Positions 43,402-51,875 of a stretch of DNA of 64,000 bases are shown in pieces. The notes beneath the pieces are model-generated. The model saw only the letters and a list, made by a program, of their open reading frames with translations, did not search any database and was not told where the DNA came from. Origin of the DNA: Paenibacillus riograndensis SBR5 (lineage in GTDB: Bacteria > Bacillota > Bacilli > Paenibacillales > Paenibacillaceae); assembly GCF_000981585.1 (NCBI RefSeq), contig NZ_LN831776.1, positions 4,385,187-4,449,186 of the forward strand, written 5' to 3'. The translations under genes and the position numbers were made by a program. Positions within the stretch are counted from its first letter, which is position 1. Each line of letters begins with the position of its first letter.

Positions 43402-45321
43402 CTATTTTACCGCCTTGCGGCCTGCTTTTTTCAGCACCAGGAAGCTAAGCGGAGGAATGGTCAGTTCAATGCTGTTCACCTGGTTGTGCCATTCTTTTTT
43501 GCTGCTCTTCATCGGGGCATTATGCACACCGGAGCCGCCGAATTCCGTATTTTCGGAACTGAACAGCTCTTCATACGTCCCCGGCCGCGGGACTCCGACC
43601 CGGTACATGTGACGCTCCACCGGCTGGAAGTTGATGATAATCAGCAGGGTATCGACCGGCCTTTTGCCCCTGCGGATATAGGAAACGATGCTCTGGCCGC
43701 TGTCGTCGGCATCGATCCATTGGTACCCTTCCATCTCATGGTCAAGCTCCCAGAGCGCTCTTTCATTCACGTAGAGCTTGTTTAGCGCTGCCGTGAACGC
43801 CAGCATCCGGCGGTGGCTCTCATAATCGAGCAGCAGCCAATCCAGCTGTTCCTGATCCTTCCATTCGATAAACTGGCCAAACTCTCCTCCCATGAACAGC
43901 AGCTTTTTGCCGGGATGGCTGATATGGTAGCCCAGAAGCAGGCGAAGTCCGGCGAATTTCTGCTCATAGGTGCCAGGCATTTTGTCCAGCAGCGACTTCT
44001 TGCCATGCACCACCTCGTCATGGGACAGCGGGAGGGTGTAATTTTCTGAATAGGCGTAACAGATGGGAAAGGTCAGCAAATTGTGATGGTAGGGTCTTGC
44101 CCCAAAATCATGTTCTATGTAACCTAATGTGTCATTCATCCAGCCCATGTTCCATTTGTAGTTGAACCCCAGTCCCCCCTCATGCACCGGAGCTGTAACC
44201 CCCGGCCAGGCACTGGATTCCTCTGCCATCATCAACGCTTTGGGATAATAATGAAAAATGGTCTTATTGAGACGCTGGATAAACCGGATGGCCTCCAGAT
44301 TTTCCAGACCCCCGTTGGCATTTCTGCGGAATTCATGCCCTTTTTTCTCAAAATCCAATCTGAGCATACTGGTGACCGCATCTACACGCATTCCGTCAAT
44401 ATGGAACATCTCGAACCAAAACAGCGCATTTGAGATCAGAAATGAGGAAATTTCCGGTTTGCTGAAATCAAAAGACAATGTTCCCCAGCCCGGCTTCTCC
44501 GCCAGCATGGGGTCGGCATATTCATACAGCGGCGTTCCGTCGAACATTCTCAGACCATGGGCATCTTTGGCAAAATGAGCCGGTACCCAGTCCAGCAGCA
44601 CGCCGATTCCTGCCTGATGCAGCTTGTCGATCAGAAACATCAAATCCTTCGGTTCCCCATAGCGGCTGGTTGCGGCAAAATAACCCGTGCCTTGATATCC
44701 CCAGGATAAATCGTAGGGATGCTCGGCAAGCGGCATGAACTCCACATGGGTATAGCTCATTTCCACCAGGTAGGGTATCAGCAGCTCACTCATCTCCCGA
44801 TAAGTGTATAATCCGCCATCTTCCTTTTGGCGCCAAGTTCCAAAATGCATTTCATAAATGTTCAAAGGTGCATTATAAGGAGCCCTGCTCCGCCGCCGCC
44901 AAGCCGCATCCCCCCACACATAGCCGTCCAGATCAGCAACAATGGATGCCGTTGCCGGACGTACCTCTGCCTGGAAGGCATAAGGGTCTGCTTTGAGAAA
45001 GTTTGAGCCGTCTGGGCCCACAATCCTGTATTTGTAAAAAGTTCCCGCTTTCATTCCCGGAAAAAAACGACTCCAAAATCCTGAATCGGGTATCTTATAT
45101 AACGAGTCCACGTCTTCGGTCCCATCCCAGCCGTTATGATTACCAGCCAGTCCTACATATGTCGCATGAGGAGCCCACACGGTAAAGCGTACGCCAGGTA
45201 TTCCTTCTTCAGCGGCAATGTGCGCGCCCAGCATCGTATAGCTGCGATAATTCGTGCCCTCATGGAACAGATAAATATCATCAGATGACGGGAGGTTAAC
45301 TGTTGTTGATGTATTGGCCAA
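43402..45321 (-). CDS. glgB: 1,4-alpha-glucan branching enzyme
   Basis: 639 residues from the TTG at 45321, seven bases after AAGGTGG. An N-terminal CBM48 (VRFTVWAPHATYVGLAGNHNGW) precedes the GH13 barrel with nucleophile Asp in GMRVDAVTSML, acid/base Glu in LMMAEESSAW, and LPLSHDEVVHGKKS; the C-terminal domain ends after residue 600. It introduces alpha-1,6 branches. It lacks the extra N-domain of the long form. First gene of glgBA, divergent from glgC. Confidence 0.95.
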   Translation of the reverse strand: MANTSTTVNLPSSDDIYLFHEGTNYRSYTMLGAHIAAEEGIPGVRFTVWAPHATYVGLAGNHNGWDGTEDVDSLYKIPDSGFWSRFFPGMKAGTFYKYRIVGPDGSNFLKADPYAFQAEVRPATASIVADLDGYVWGDAAWRRRSRAPYNAPLNIYEMHFGTWRQKEDGGLYTYREMSELLIPYLVEMSYTHVEFMPLAEHPYDLSWGYQGTGYFAATSRYGEPKDLMFLIDKLHQAGIGVLLDWVPAHFAKDAHGLRMFDGTPLYEYADPMLAEKPGWGTLSFDFSKPEISSFLISNALFWFEMFHIDGMRVDAVTSMLRLDFEKKGHEFRRNANGGLENLEAIRFIQRLNKTIFHYYPKALMMAEESSAWPGVTAPVHEGGLGFNYKWNMGWMNDTLGYIEHDFGARPYHHNLLTFPICYAYSENYTLPLSHDEVVHGKKSLLDKMPGTYEQKFAGLRLLLGYHISHPGKKLLFMGGEFGQFIEWKDQEQLDWLLLDYESHRRMLAFTAALNKLYVNERALWELDHEMEGYQWIDADDSGQSIVSYIRRGKRPVDTLLIIINFQPVERHMYRVGVPRPGTYEELFSSENTEFGGSGVHNAPMKSSKKEWHNQVNSIELTIPPLSFLVLKKAGRKAVK

Positions 45322-45537
45322 ATCATCACCACCTTATTATATAGGATGCACCTTTAACATTACCCGAATGTGGAGGTTTTGAAAATGATTTCGGGCAGAT
45401 TTCCGGGTTTTGAAAAACAAAGAAAATAATTAATGTAATTTTTACAGAAGCGGGGCAATATATTTCACCTATGCGTTTCAAGTGCTTGCGCAGCGTGTAT
45501 ATTACAAGCATTGACAAAAAAATGGGAGGGATAACAA
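45322..45537. promoter_or_regulatory. Divergent glgB/glgC promoter region
   Basis: 216 AT-rich bases between the divergent glgB and glgC starts, which must hold both promoters. I do not see a confident -35/-10 pair or a clear catabolite-response element. Confidence 0.5.
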
Positions 45538-46761
45538 ATGAGTAAAAAAGAATGTATCGCCATGCTGCTGGCAGGCGGGGAAGGCCGCAGACTCGCCCCC
45601 TTGACTTCCACCATGGCTAAGCCTGCAGTCCCTTTCGGAGGACAATATAGAATCATTGACTTTCCCCTCAGCAATTGTGTAAATTCCAATATTGATACTG
45701 TAGGGGTACTGACCCAGTATGAAGCCGATTCTTTGCATAACCATATTGGCGAAGGTGAGCCATGGGGGCTCCATACTCAGTCAAACAAAGGGGTAAAGCT
45801 GCTTCCCTCCGGCGTTGAAGGCAGAGACAGCTACACAGGAACAGCCGATGCCATTTATAAAAACATTGAATTTATTGACAGCCACCACCCAGAACATGTT
45901 CTTATTCTGTCGGCGGATCATATTTACCATATGAATTACCGGAAAATGCTCGATTATCATCTCAGCAAAAATGCAAAAGCCACCATCTCTGTGATGGAAG
46001 TGCCTTGGGAGGAGGCCAGCCGTTTCGGGGTAATGAACGTGAATGATGAGCTTAAAATCTCAGAATTTGCCGAAAAACCCAAGGTTCCGAAGAGCAACCT
46101 TGCTTCTATGGGGATTTACTTATTCGAATGGAAATACCTCAAAGAGCATCTGCTGCAGGATGCAGCCGATTCAGCCTCCAGCCATGACTTTGGCAAAGAT
46201 GTCATTCCAAAGATGCTGGATGGCAACGAAGATTTGTTCGCCTACCGTTTCAACGGGTATTGGCGGGATGTAGGTACGGTTGGCAGTCTGTGGGAAGCGC
46301 ATATGGATCTGCTGCACGAAGGCAACGGCTTCAAGCTCGACAACTCCCGCTGGCCGATGTACAGCCGGGCCCGCCGGACAAAGCCGGTTGCGCATAAACC
46401 GCGCATACAGCTGCCTTCTGCCGACAGCCTTGTGAATGATTCCTGCCTGCTGGAGGGCAGCCTGAACCGTTCGGTCGTCTTCGGCGGGGTTGAAGTCGGC
46501 AAGCTGAGCCTGGTGAAACAAAGTGTCATTATGCCCGGAGTAAGAATCGGACGGGGCGTGCTGATTGAGAATGCCATTATAGGCGAAGGGGCTGTCATTA
46601 AGGACGGGGCCGTGATCAAGGGCAGTCCGGACAACATTGTAGTTGTCGGCCCGCATGAGATCGTTGCCGCCAAACCGGTCATTAAAACCCAGCCTTCCCG
46701 TCTGCTGCAGGAGGTCTATGAGAAAACCGGACGCCTGCGTGCGGAGGGGCTTCCTTCCTAA
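45538..46761 (+). CDS. glgC: Glucose-1-phosphate adenylyltransferase
   Basis: 407 residues: [15 protein letters not shown] at the N-terminus, the [18 protein letters not shown]-glucose site, and a C-terminal left-handed beta helix. It makes ADP-glucose from glucose-1-phosphate and ATP and is the committed step of glycogen synthesis. The ATG follows GGGAGGG. It faces glgBA; no glgD or glgP is adjacent, unlike the five-gene glgBCDAP operon of Bacillus subtilis. Confidence 0.95.
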   Translation: MSKKECIAMLLAGGEGRRLAPLTSTMAKPAVPFGGQYRIIDFPLSNCVNSNIDTVGVLTQYEADSLHNHIGEGEPWGLHTQSNKGVKLLPSGVEGRDSYTGTADAIYKNIEFIDSHHPEHVLILSADHIYHMNYRKMLDYHLSKNAKATISVMEVPWEEASRFGVMNVNDELKISEFAEKPKVPKSNLASMGIYLFEWKYLKEHLLQDAADSASSHDFGKDVIPKMLDGNEDLFAYRFNGYWRDVGTVGSLWEAHMDLLHEGNGFKLDNSRWPMYSRARRTKPVAHKPRIQLPSADSLVNDSCLLEGSLNRSVVFGGVEVGKLSLVKQSVIMPGVRIGRGVLIENAIIGEGAVIKDGAVIKGSPDNIVVVGPHEIVAAKPVIKTQPSRLLQEVYEKTGRLRAEGLPS

Positions 46762-46772
46762 AGGAAGCTGTA

Positions 46773-47083
46773 AGGAACAAAACGGCTGTGCCGTCCTCCA
46801 CGGGACAGCGCAGCCGTCTTGATTCTAGCGTTGTCTGGGGAACGGCCTCCCGTGAACCCTACGGCAACTCTTTAAGTGGAAAAAGGTTAACTAATTTGCC
46901 GGAGTTCCCTATTCTCGGCAGATATAAGTGGAAAAAGGGACACTAATTCAGCTCATTTCGCAATTATTCAGGAAAAGTAGCCCAATTTGGTTTACTTTTT
47001 CCACTTAACTCTCAGGATTTCTTAATTTCCGGAAAAATAAGTTCCCTTTTTCCAACTAGCACCTGCGAAGAAGCCGGTAGGTA
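46773..47083 (+). repeat. Dispersed palindromic repeat R1, intact copy 3
   Basis: The complete copy. It starts with a two-step hairpin (ACGGCTG 46782-46788 with CAGCCGT 46811-46817), which also serves as the glgC terminator. It then has direct cores AAGTGGAAAAAGG at 46874 and 46926, and inverted cores from 46993 and 47045. Outer and inner cores form nested inverted pairs over about 190 bases. It shares 5322-5543 and 7098-7186 in order. Confidence 0.85.
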
Positions 47084-47090
47084 AGTGCTA

Positions 47091-47145
47091 GTTGTTTCCG
47101 GGCAAGCTGGCCTTCGGCACTCCAACAACGGTATTTCTGCCGTTA
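47091..47145 (+). repeat. Dispersed short repeat R3
   Basis: GTTGTTTCCGGGCAAGCTGG followed by CACTCCAACAACGGTATTTC, matching pieces of 26226-26290. In both places it lies just beyond an R1 copy. Confidence 0.55.
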
Positions 47146-47210
47146 CTCGTTACAAAACCGGCCAAAGAAGGGGGTAAGCTTCGCTTCTCCCAAAATATAT
47201 AAATTCTTTC

Positions 47211-47256
47211 AAAAAAGGGATGCTGCGCTGTTATGGATAGCGCGCATCCCTTTTTC
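47211..47256. terminator. Terminator hairpin
   Basis: AAAAAGGGATGC pairs with GCATCCCTTTTT, with an inner GCGCT/AGCGC helix. It ends directly before the stop of the GNAT remnant and has T runs on both strands. Confidence 0.8.
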
Positions 47257-47257
47257 T

Positions 47258-47604
47258 CTAGGCCTTTCTGGCCCGCCATTCCCTGTCCAATATACTCAGT
47301 TGTATACAATCGGTGTAGTTCTCCCCGAACAACGCCGCTTCACGTTGAATTGACAGGCTGATATGCCCTACAACCTGATGTTCTTCCCCTTCAACCGCAC
47401 AATAGATCAGCTTGTCAGATTCCGCCGGATGATGGGCACCTTCCAAATCATTCGTAAGCTGCTTATGGTCCAGCGGATAGGTGAATGAAGGGCCGGCCCA
47501 CTGTTTGAGAAAGTCCCCTTATGGATCCTAAAACCGTGTTGTAGAGCAGGGAAATGCTCCGGTCTCTGTTCTTCCTCTCCCATCCTTTCATCCCCTACCC
47601 TCAC
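47258..47604 (-). pseudogene. GNAT acetyltransferase remnant (frameshifted)
   Basis: Two overlapping minus-strand frames join into one acetyltransferase-like sequence. The upstream frame gives QRPEHFPALQHGF; the downstream frame gives DFLKQWAGPSFTYPLDHKQL, then DKLIYCAVEGEEHQVVGHIS. The change of frame occurs near 47515-47530. After VGHISLSIQRE the normal acetyl-CoA motif is missing and the frame ends. So the gene has a frameshift and a truncated or replaced 3' half. It lies 18 bases after the kinase gene stop on the same strand. Confidence 0.6.
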
Positions 47605-47622
47605 TTTATTCCTGCACCAGAG

Positions 47623-49050
47623 CTAGAGCAGATTCTCTGCCTGCGGAGCCTCCGGCGGAAGCTCTTCTGTCATCGGCAAGATTACGGTCACCTGCGTCCC
47701 CTTGCCAAGCTCACTGTCCATTTCCAGCTTGCCCCCGTGGAGCTCGACAATTTGCTGCGAGATCGCAAGCCCCAAACCTGTCCCCCCATTCAGGGCATCC
47801 ACCTGAAAGAAGCGGTCGCGTACTCTTCCGAGATGGGCCTCACTGATGCCGATCCCGCTGTCCCGCACAATGACCGCCAATTCACTGCCTGTCAGCCGCT
47901 GTGCAGACAGGACGATGCTTGAATCCTCGGGAGAAAATTTCACAGCGTTGTCCACCAGATTAAGGAACACTTGCTTCAACCGGTTGGCATCGCCCTTGAT
48001 AAAGAACGTCTCTTCACATTCCAACAGCAAATGAATCCGTTTTTTCTCTGCTTTGGCCCAGATATTCAGAATGGTCTCCTGCAGCAGCACTTTGATATCC
48101 ACACGTCCCATGGACAGCTTCATTTCATTCTGCTGCAGTTTGGAGAAATCGAGTATTTCCTCCACCAGCCCGATCAGCCGGTCACTTTCCTTGGAGATGA
48201 TCCCCATGCCCAGCTTGGTTTCCTCCGGATCATATCCCCCGGAAACGAGCGTTTCGCTCCAGCCCTTGATGCTGGTAAGCGGAGTCCGCAGCTCATGCGA
48301 GATGGAGGAAATGAAATCATCCTTGATCTGGTTGCTGCGGATAATCTCATCTGCCATATAATTCAGCGTCGAAGCCAGATCACCGATTTCGTAGCGGTAA
48401 TCGCCTTTGATGCGGGTAGTGAATTTGCCCTTCGCCATCTGCGCGGAGACAGCGGTGATATTCTTCAGCGGTTTGACAATAGAATTCGCCAGACCGAAGC
48501 TGAACAAAACGACAATCGCCATAACCGCTGAGCCAATCCCAATGGATACCAGCGTCAGGTTCAGCAGATCACTGTCGATTCTTTCCATCGAGGTGACGTA
48601 ACGGATAACATATGTCTCGCGCCCGTTGATATGCACCAGCTTGGAGACGGCCATTACACTTTCGTTCGTCCCCGGCTGGCGGCCTACCCAGCGGCCGACA
48701 CTTCCCCCCACCGCTTCTGGAACATCACTGGTCGTAATGGTGCGGTCGGGCTGAAATCCGGTGGAACTGATCAGCATATTTCCATCCTGCGTCAGCACCT
48801 GCAGTTCCGTATAGTCCATTTCGAAGAAATCGAGCAGCTTTTGCAGTTGATTGGGTGAACGCTCTCCGGAAATCTCATATTTCAGGAAATCCTCTGCCGT
48901 CCCGATATGCGTTGTGATTTTACTGTAGACACTGTCGTAATAATACGTCCGGATCGCCAGCAGGAATATAACCTCAACGAGGAGAAGCGCCACAAAGACG
49001 ACAAAAATATAGTGCAAAACAATCTGTCTGCGCATCCCCTTCTTGATCAT
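47623..49050 (-). CDS. Sensor histidine kinase of the ATPase/FG-GAP lipoprotein operon
   Basis: About 475 residues from the ATG at 49050, whose ATGA overlaps the stop of the response-regulator gene. TM1 (about 10-36), an extracytoplasmic domain of about 130 residues, TM2 (LVSIGIGSAVMAIVVLFSFG), HAMP, HisKA with SISHELRTPLTSIKGW, and HATPase_c with NLVDNAVKFS and GTGLGLAISQQI. The signal is unknown. Last intact gene of a four-gene operon. Confidence 0.93.
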   Translation of the reverse strand: MIKKGMRRQIVLHYIFVVFVALLLVEVIFLLAIRTYYYDSVYSKITTHIGTAEDFLKYEISGERSPNQLQKLLDFFEMDYTELQVLTQDGNMLISSTGFQPDRTITTSDVPEAVGGSVGRWVGRQPGTNESVMAVSKLVHINGRETYVIRYVTSMERIDSDLLNLTLVSIGIGSAVMAIVVLFSFGLANSIVKPLKNITAVSAQMAKGKFTTRIKGDYRYEIGDLASTLNYMADEIIRSNQIKDDFISSISHELRTPLTSIKGWSETLVSGGYDPEETKLGMGIISKESDRLIGLVEEILDFSKLQQNEMKLSMGRVDIKVLLQETILNIWAKAEKKRIHLLLECEETFFIKGDANRLKQVFLNLVDNAVKFSPEDSSIVLSAQRLTGSELAVIVRDSGIGISEAHLGRVRDRFFQVDALNGGTGLGLAISQQIVELHGGKLEMDSELGKGTQVTVILPMTEELPPEAPQAENLL

Positions 49051-49745
49051 TGTCCTTGGCCTTTCCACTTATAGCCGTGGCCCCACACGGTCTGAAGATA
49101 TTCCGGCTCCGACGGATTATTTTCAATTTTTTGCCGCAGCCGGCGGATGTTAACATCCACTATTTTGGGATCGCCCATATATTCCTTGCCCCAGACATGA
49201 TCGAGCAGCGAATCACGGCTGAGCGGGGTGTTCTCCATCTCCAGGAAATATTGCACCAGTGAAAATTCAGTCGGGGTCAGCTCAATCGCCTCTCCGCTGC
49301 GCTTAAACTGCTTGGAAATCAGGTCGAGCGTAAACGGCCCGGATTGAAAAGAAACCTTGGCTGACTGCTCGCGGTGCACATTGACCCGGCGGAGCAGGGA
49401 TTGGATGCGGGCAATCAGCTCTGTAGGGCTGAACGGTTTGCTTACATGGTCATCCGCTCCTACTGAAAGTGCATAGACTTTGTCCTGCTCCTGGACCTTC
49501 GCGGTCAGAAAAATAATCCCCAGCCGCTCATTGGTCTCTCTGATTCGTCTGCATACCTCAAATCCGTCGATCCCCGGCACCATTACATCCAGCAGCGCGA
49601 TGTCAATATCGGGCACGGTTGTCAGCTTGTGCAGCGCCTCATTCCCGTCTGCGGCCTCCAGCACCTCAAACCCGTTGCGCTTGAGGTTAATCACAATAAA
49701 ACTCCGGATGGATTCTTCATCCTCCAGGATCAGTACTTTACTCAT
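49047..49745 (-). CDS. OmpR-family response regulator
   Basis: 232 residues from the ATG at 49745, after AAGGAAGGG; the longer frame to 49919 runs back into the lipoprotein gene and is not needed. Receiver: LEDEES, phosphorylated Asp in ALLDVMVPGIDG, FLTAKV, KPFSP. Winged helix: TPTEFSLVQYFLE to VWGHGYKW. Overlaps the lipoprotein gene by eight bases and the kinase gene by four: tightly coupled. Confidence 0.94.
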   Translation of the reverse strand: MSKVLILEDEESIRSFIVINLKRNGFEVLEAADGNEALHKLTTVPDIDIALLDVMVPGIDGFEVCRRIRETNERLGIIFLTAKVQEQDKVYALSVGADDHVSKPFSPTELIARIQSLLRRVNVHREQSAKVSFQSGPFTLDLISKQFKRSGEAIELTPTEFSLVQYFLEMENTPLSRDSLLDHVWGKEYMGDPKIVDVNIRRLRQKIENNPSEPEYLQTVWGHGYKWKGQGQ

Positions 49746-51027
49746 CGATTCCCTTCCTTTCAATAGGCGAGGTGATTTTATTGCTGTCTCCCCCGCTTGT
49801 ATTCTGCTCCAGTTCTCCCCGGTAGCCGATAATTTTGTCCAAATCGCTTCCGAGCATCTCCCAGCCTTCATTTTTCTCCCGGTCCCATTCCGCAGGAGTA
49901 AAGAAAGAAACCTCAGCAACCGTCTCCCCGGTGTCCAGCATAATGAATCTTAAATATTTATCCTGGACAGACTTGGTGTCAACCGTCACCTTCTCATACC
50001 ATTTCGGTAAAATGTTAAGAGTGAACCGGTCCGACGGGTCCTGGTACAGCTGAGCGGAGAAGGTAAGCCCGTTCTTGCCATCCCACTTATAGTATGAATT
50101 AAAATACGGAATGGTCTGCGGATCGAAGTATTCCCAGCCCTTGGGAGGCTCAAGCAGACCGATCTCCAAAATGCCGTCCCCGTCGATGTCTTCACTGACA
50201 ATCTTACGCTCCTTGAAGGTTCTGGCGTCCCCCGGAACAACCACACGCAGCTTGTTGTTCTCCATCACCACCATGGTTGAATAGGCCGAATGGGAATCAA
50301 TCGCGGCATCCAAGATGATACCTTCTTTATGTTCGGCTACTTTTCCTGAGACAATATTGTAATAATTATTAAAGTACGGATCCAGATCATCAAGTTCATC
50401 CAGAACCTTGAACCCGTCGCTGTACTGATAGGTTGCAATCGTGGCAAATTCATTGCGTTTGAAATTTACAACGGTAATGTCCTGAATTCCATCTTCGTTC
50501 AGATCGTCCAGCAAATATTTGGTGTACGGCTGTGTCAGCATTTCCTCCAGAACCCCGTTAGAATAACTGTATACTACCATGCCTTTTTCTTCACCGCGCG
50601 AGTAGCCTGCAATGATATCCAGCTTGCCGTCACCGGTAACATCCTGAATATTCACAGAGTCCAGCCCGGTTCCGTTGCCGTCAAACACCAGCTTCTTCAC
50701 CCAGGCTTTATCGTGCTTCTCCAGGATCATGCCGTGAATCTGCACCGTTTCATTCTTCGTCAGATAGAAAACAAGTGTCTCCATGATGCCGTCCTTGTCC
50801 AGGTCCTCTGTAAAAATGGCGCTGTCATCATTATTGGCCGGACGAATCAGCGTGGAGCCGGCAGGCTTCAGCGTATTGATCGCTGTCTTCAATGACGCCT
50901 TATCGGCGGACAGCTGCGGCGCCCTCATCTTCGAAACAGGATCGCTGATGAAGGTGCAGCCCGACAGCACAGACAGTGACAATGACACCGCCGCCAGGCG
51001 CTTCAGAACTTGTCTATTCAACTTCAT
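49738..51027 (-). CDS. FG-GAP/VCBS-repeat lipoprotein
   Basis: About 429 residues from the ATG at 51027; another start at 51060 overlaps the ATPase stop as TAATG. A type II signal ends in VLSGCT. The mature part has four calcium-binding-like loops: DLDKDGIMETLVF, DVTGDGKLDIIAG, DLNEDGIQDITVV and DIDGDGILEIGLL, as in integrin-type FG-GAP repeats, implying a surface beta propeller. It would sit outside the membrane next to the kinase's sensor domain, making it a candidate accessory sensor (inference). Overlaps the response-regulator gene by eight bases. Confidence 0.85.
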   Translation of the reverse strand: MKLNRQVLKRLAAVSLSLSVLSGCTFISDPVSKMRAPQLSADKASLKTAINTLKPAGSTLIRPANNDDSAIFTEDLDKDGIMETLVFYLTKNETVQIHGMILEKHDKAWVKKLVFDGNGTGLDSVNIQDVTGDGKLDIIAGYSRGEEKGMVVYSYSNGVLEEMLTQPYTKYLLDDLNEDGIQDITVVNFKRNEFATIATYQYSDGFKVLDELDDLDPYFNNYYNIVSGKVAEHKEGIILDAAIDSHSAYSTMVVMENNKLRVVVPGDARTFKERKIVSEDIDGDGILEIGLLEPPKGWEYFDPQTIPYFNSYYKWDGKNGLTFSAQLYQDPSDRFTLNILPKWYEKVTVDTKSVQDKYLRFIMLDTGETVAEVSFFTPAEWDREKNEGWEMLGSDLDKIIGYRGELEQNTSGGDSNKITSPIERKGIDE

Positions 51028-51059
51028 CACTCTTTCCCGGTTGCCTTCAGTTCGGTTCA

Positions 51060-51785
51060 TTACAGCCGGGCCCGCTCCTGCGAGGTCAGTCTGCGGCCCT
51101 TCACATCATGTTTGATTCTTCCGTCTTCGAGCACCCAGATCCGGGTCGCATAACGCTCCGCCAGCTCAATCGGGATCACGGTAATCACCGTAAGCCCGGT
51201 TTCCTTGCACAGTTTGCGCAGGGTCTCCAGCACATTCTCCGCTGTTTTGGGATCAAGGCCGGTGACCGGCTCATCTGCCAGTATAACCTTGGCGCCATGC
51301 ACTAATGCGCGGGCAATGGCCACACGCTGGCGTTCTCCCCCGCTGAGCTGGCTGGTCTTTAGCTTAGCCTTGTCGAGCAGGCCGAGCAAATCCAGCTGGT
51401 CCATAGCGCCCATGTAATCATCCGACCGCACCATGCCGGTCACCATCCGCCACAGCGGAGTCTGCGATGACTGACCAATCAGCACGTTCTTAAGCGCCGT
51501 CCGGTTCGGATTCAGCTCCGCATTCTGTTCCAGGTATGCCCATTCGCGGCTGATCTTGCGTTTGCCGGCAAAGGCGCTTTTCATAATATCCATTCCATCT
51601 ACCCTGAAGTTGCCCCGGTCCCATTTCTCCTTAAGCGCCAGGCAGCGCAGCAGCGTCGACTTGCCGCTTCCGCTCGCTCCGAGCAGCACTACCAGTTCGC
51701 CTTCTTCTAATTGAAAGCCAATATCCTGCAGCACCGGAATTTTGTCTTCCCCGACTGCTTTGGCCAAATGTTCAACTGTGATCAT
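51060..51785 (-). CDS. Orphan PhnC-like ABC ATPase with altered H-loop
   Basis: 241 residues of the phosphonate/methionine-type ATPase branch: Walker A GASGSGKST, Q-loop YLEQNAELNP, signature LSGGERQRVAIA, Walker B VILADEP, D-loop GLDPKTAE. Where PhnC has a histidine after the final beta strand, this protein reads VITVIPIELAER: the switch histidine is replaced by Ile or Pro. No permease or phosphonate gene is near. The stop overlaps the lipoprotein start region (TAATG), and a two-component system follows. It may be a regulatory ATPase and not a transporter motor. ATG follows AGGGAGAGG. Confidence 0.85.
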   Translation of the reverse strand: MITVEHLAKAVGEDKIPVLQDIGFQLEEGELVVLLGASGSGKSTLLRCLALKEKWDRGNFRVDGMDIMKSAFAGKRKISREWAYLEQNAELNPNRTALKNVLIGQSSQTPLWRMVTGMVRSDDYMGAMDQLDLLGLLDKAKLKTSQLSGGERQRVAIARALVHGAKVILADEPVTGLDPKTAENVLETLRKLCKETGLTVITVIPIELAERYATRIWVLEDGRIKHDVKGRRLTSQERARL

Positions 51786-51875
51786 TGTTCAGCCTCTCCC
51801 TGTCTTCATCTCTACTCTATAGTGTACTCTGAAAGCGGGATCAAATTCCATGCGAGCACTCGTTCTTATCTTACC

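Noticed and set aside
51060..51785. Naming the ATPase phnC
   Set aside because: Similarity is to the branch only; no phosphonate binding protein, permease or C-P lyase gene is present, and the H-loop differs.
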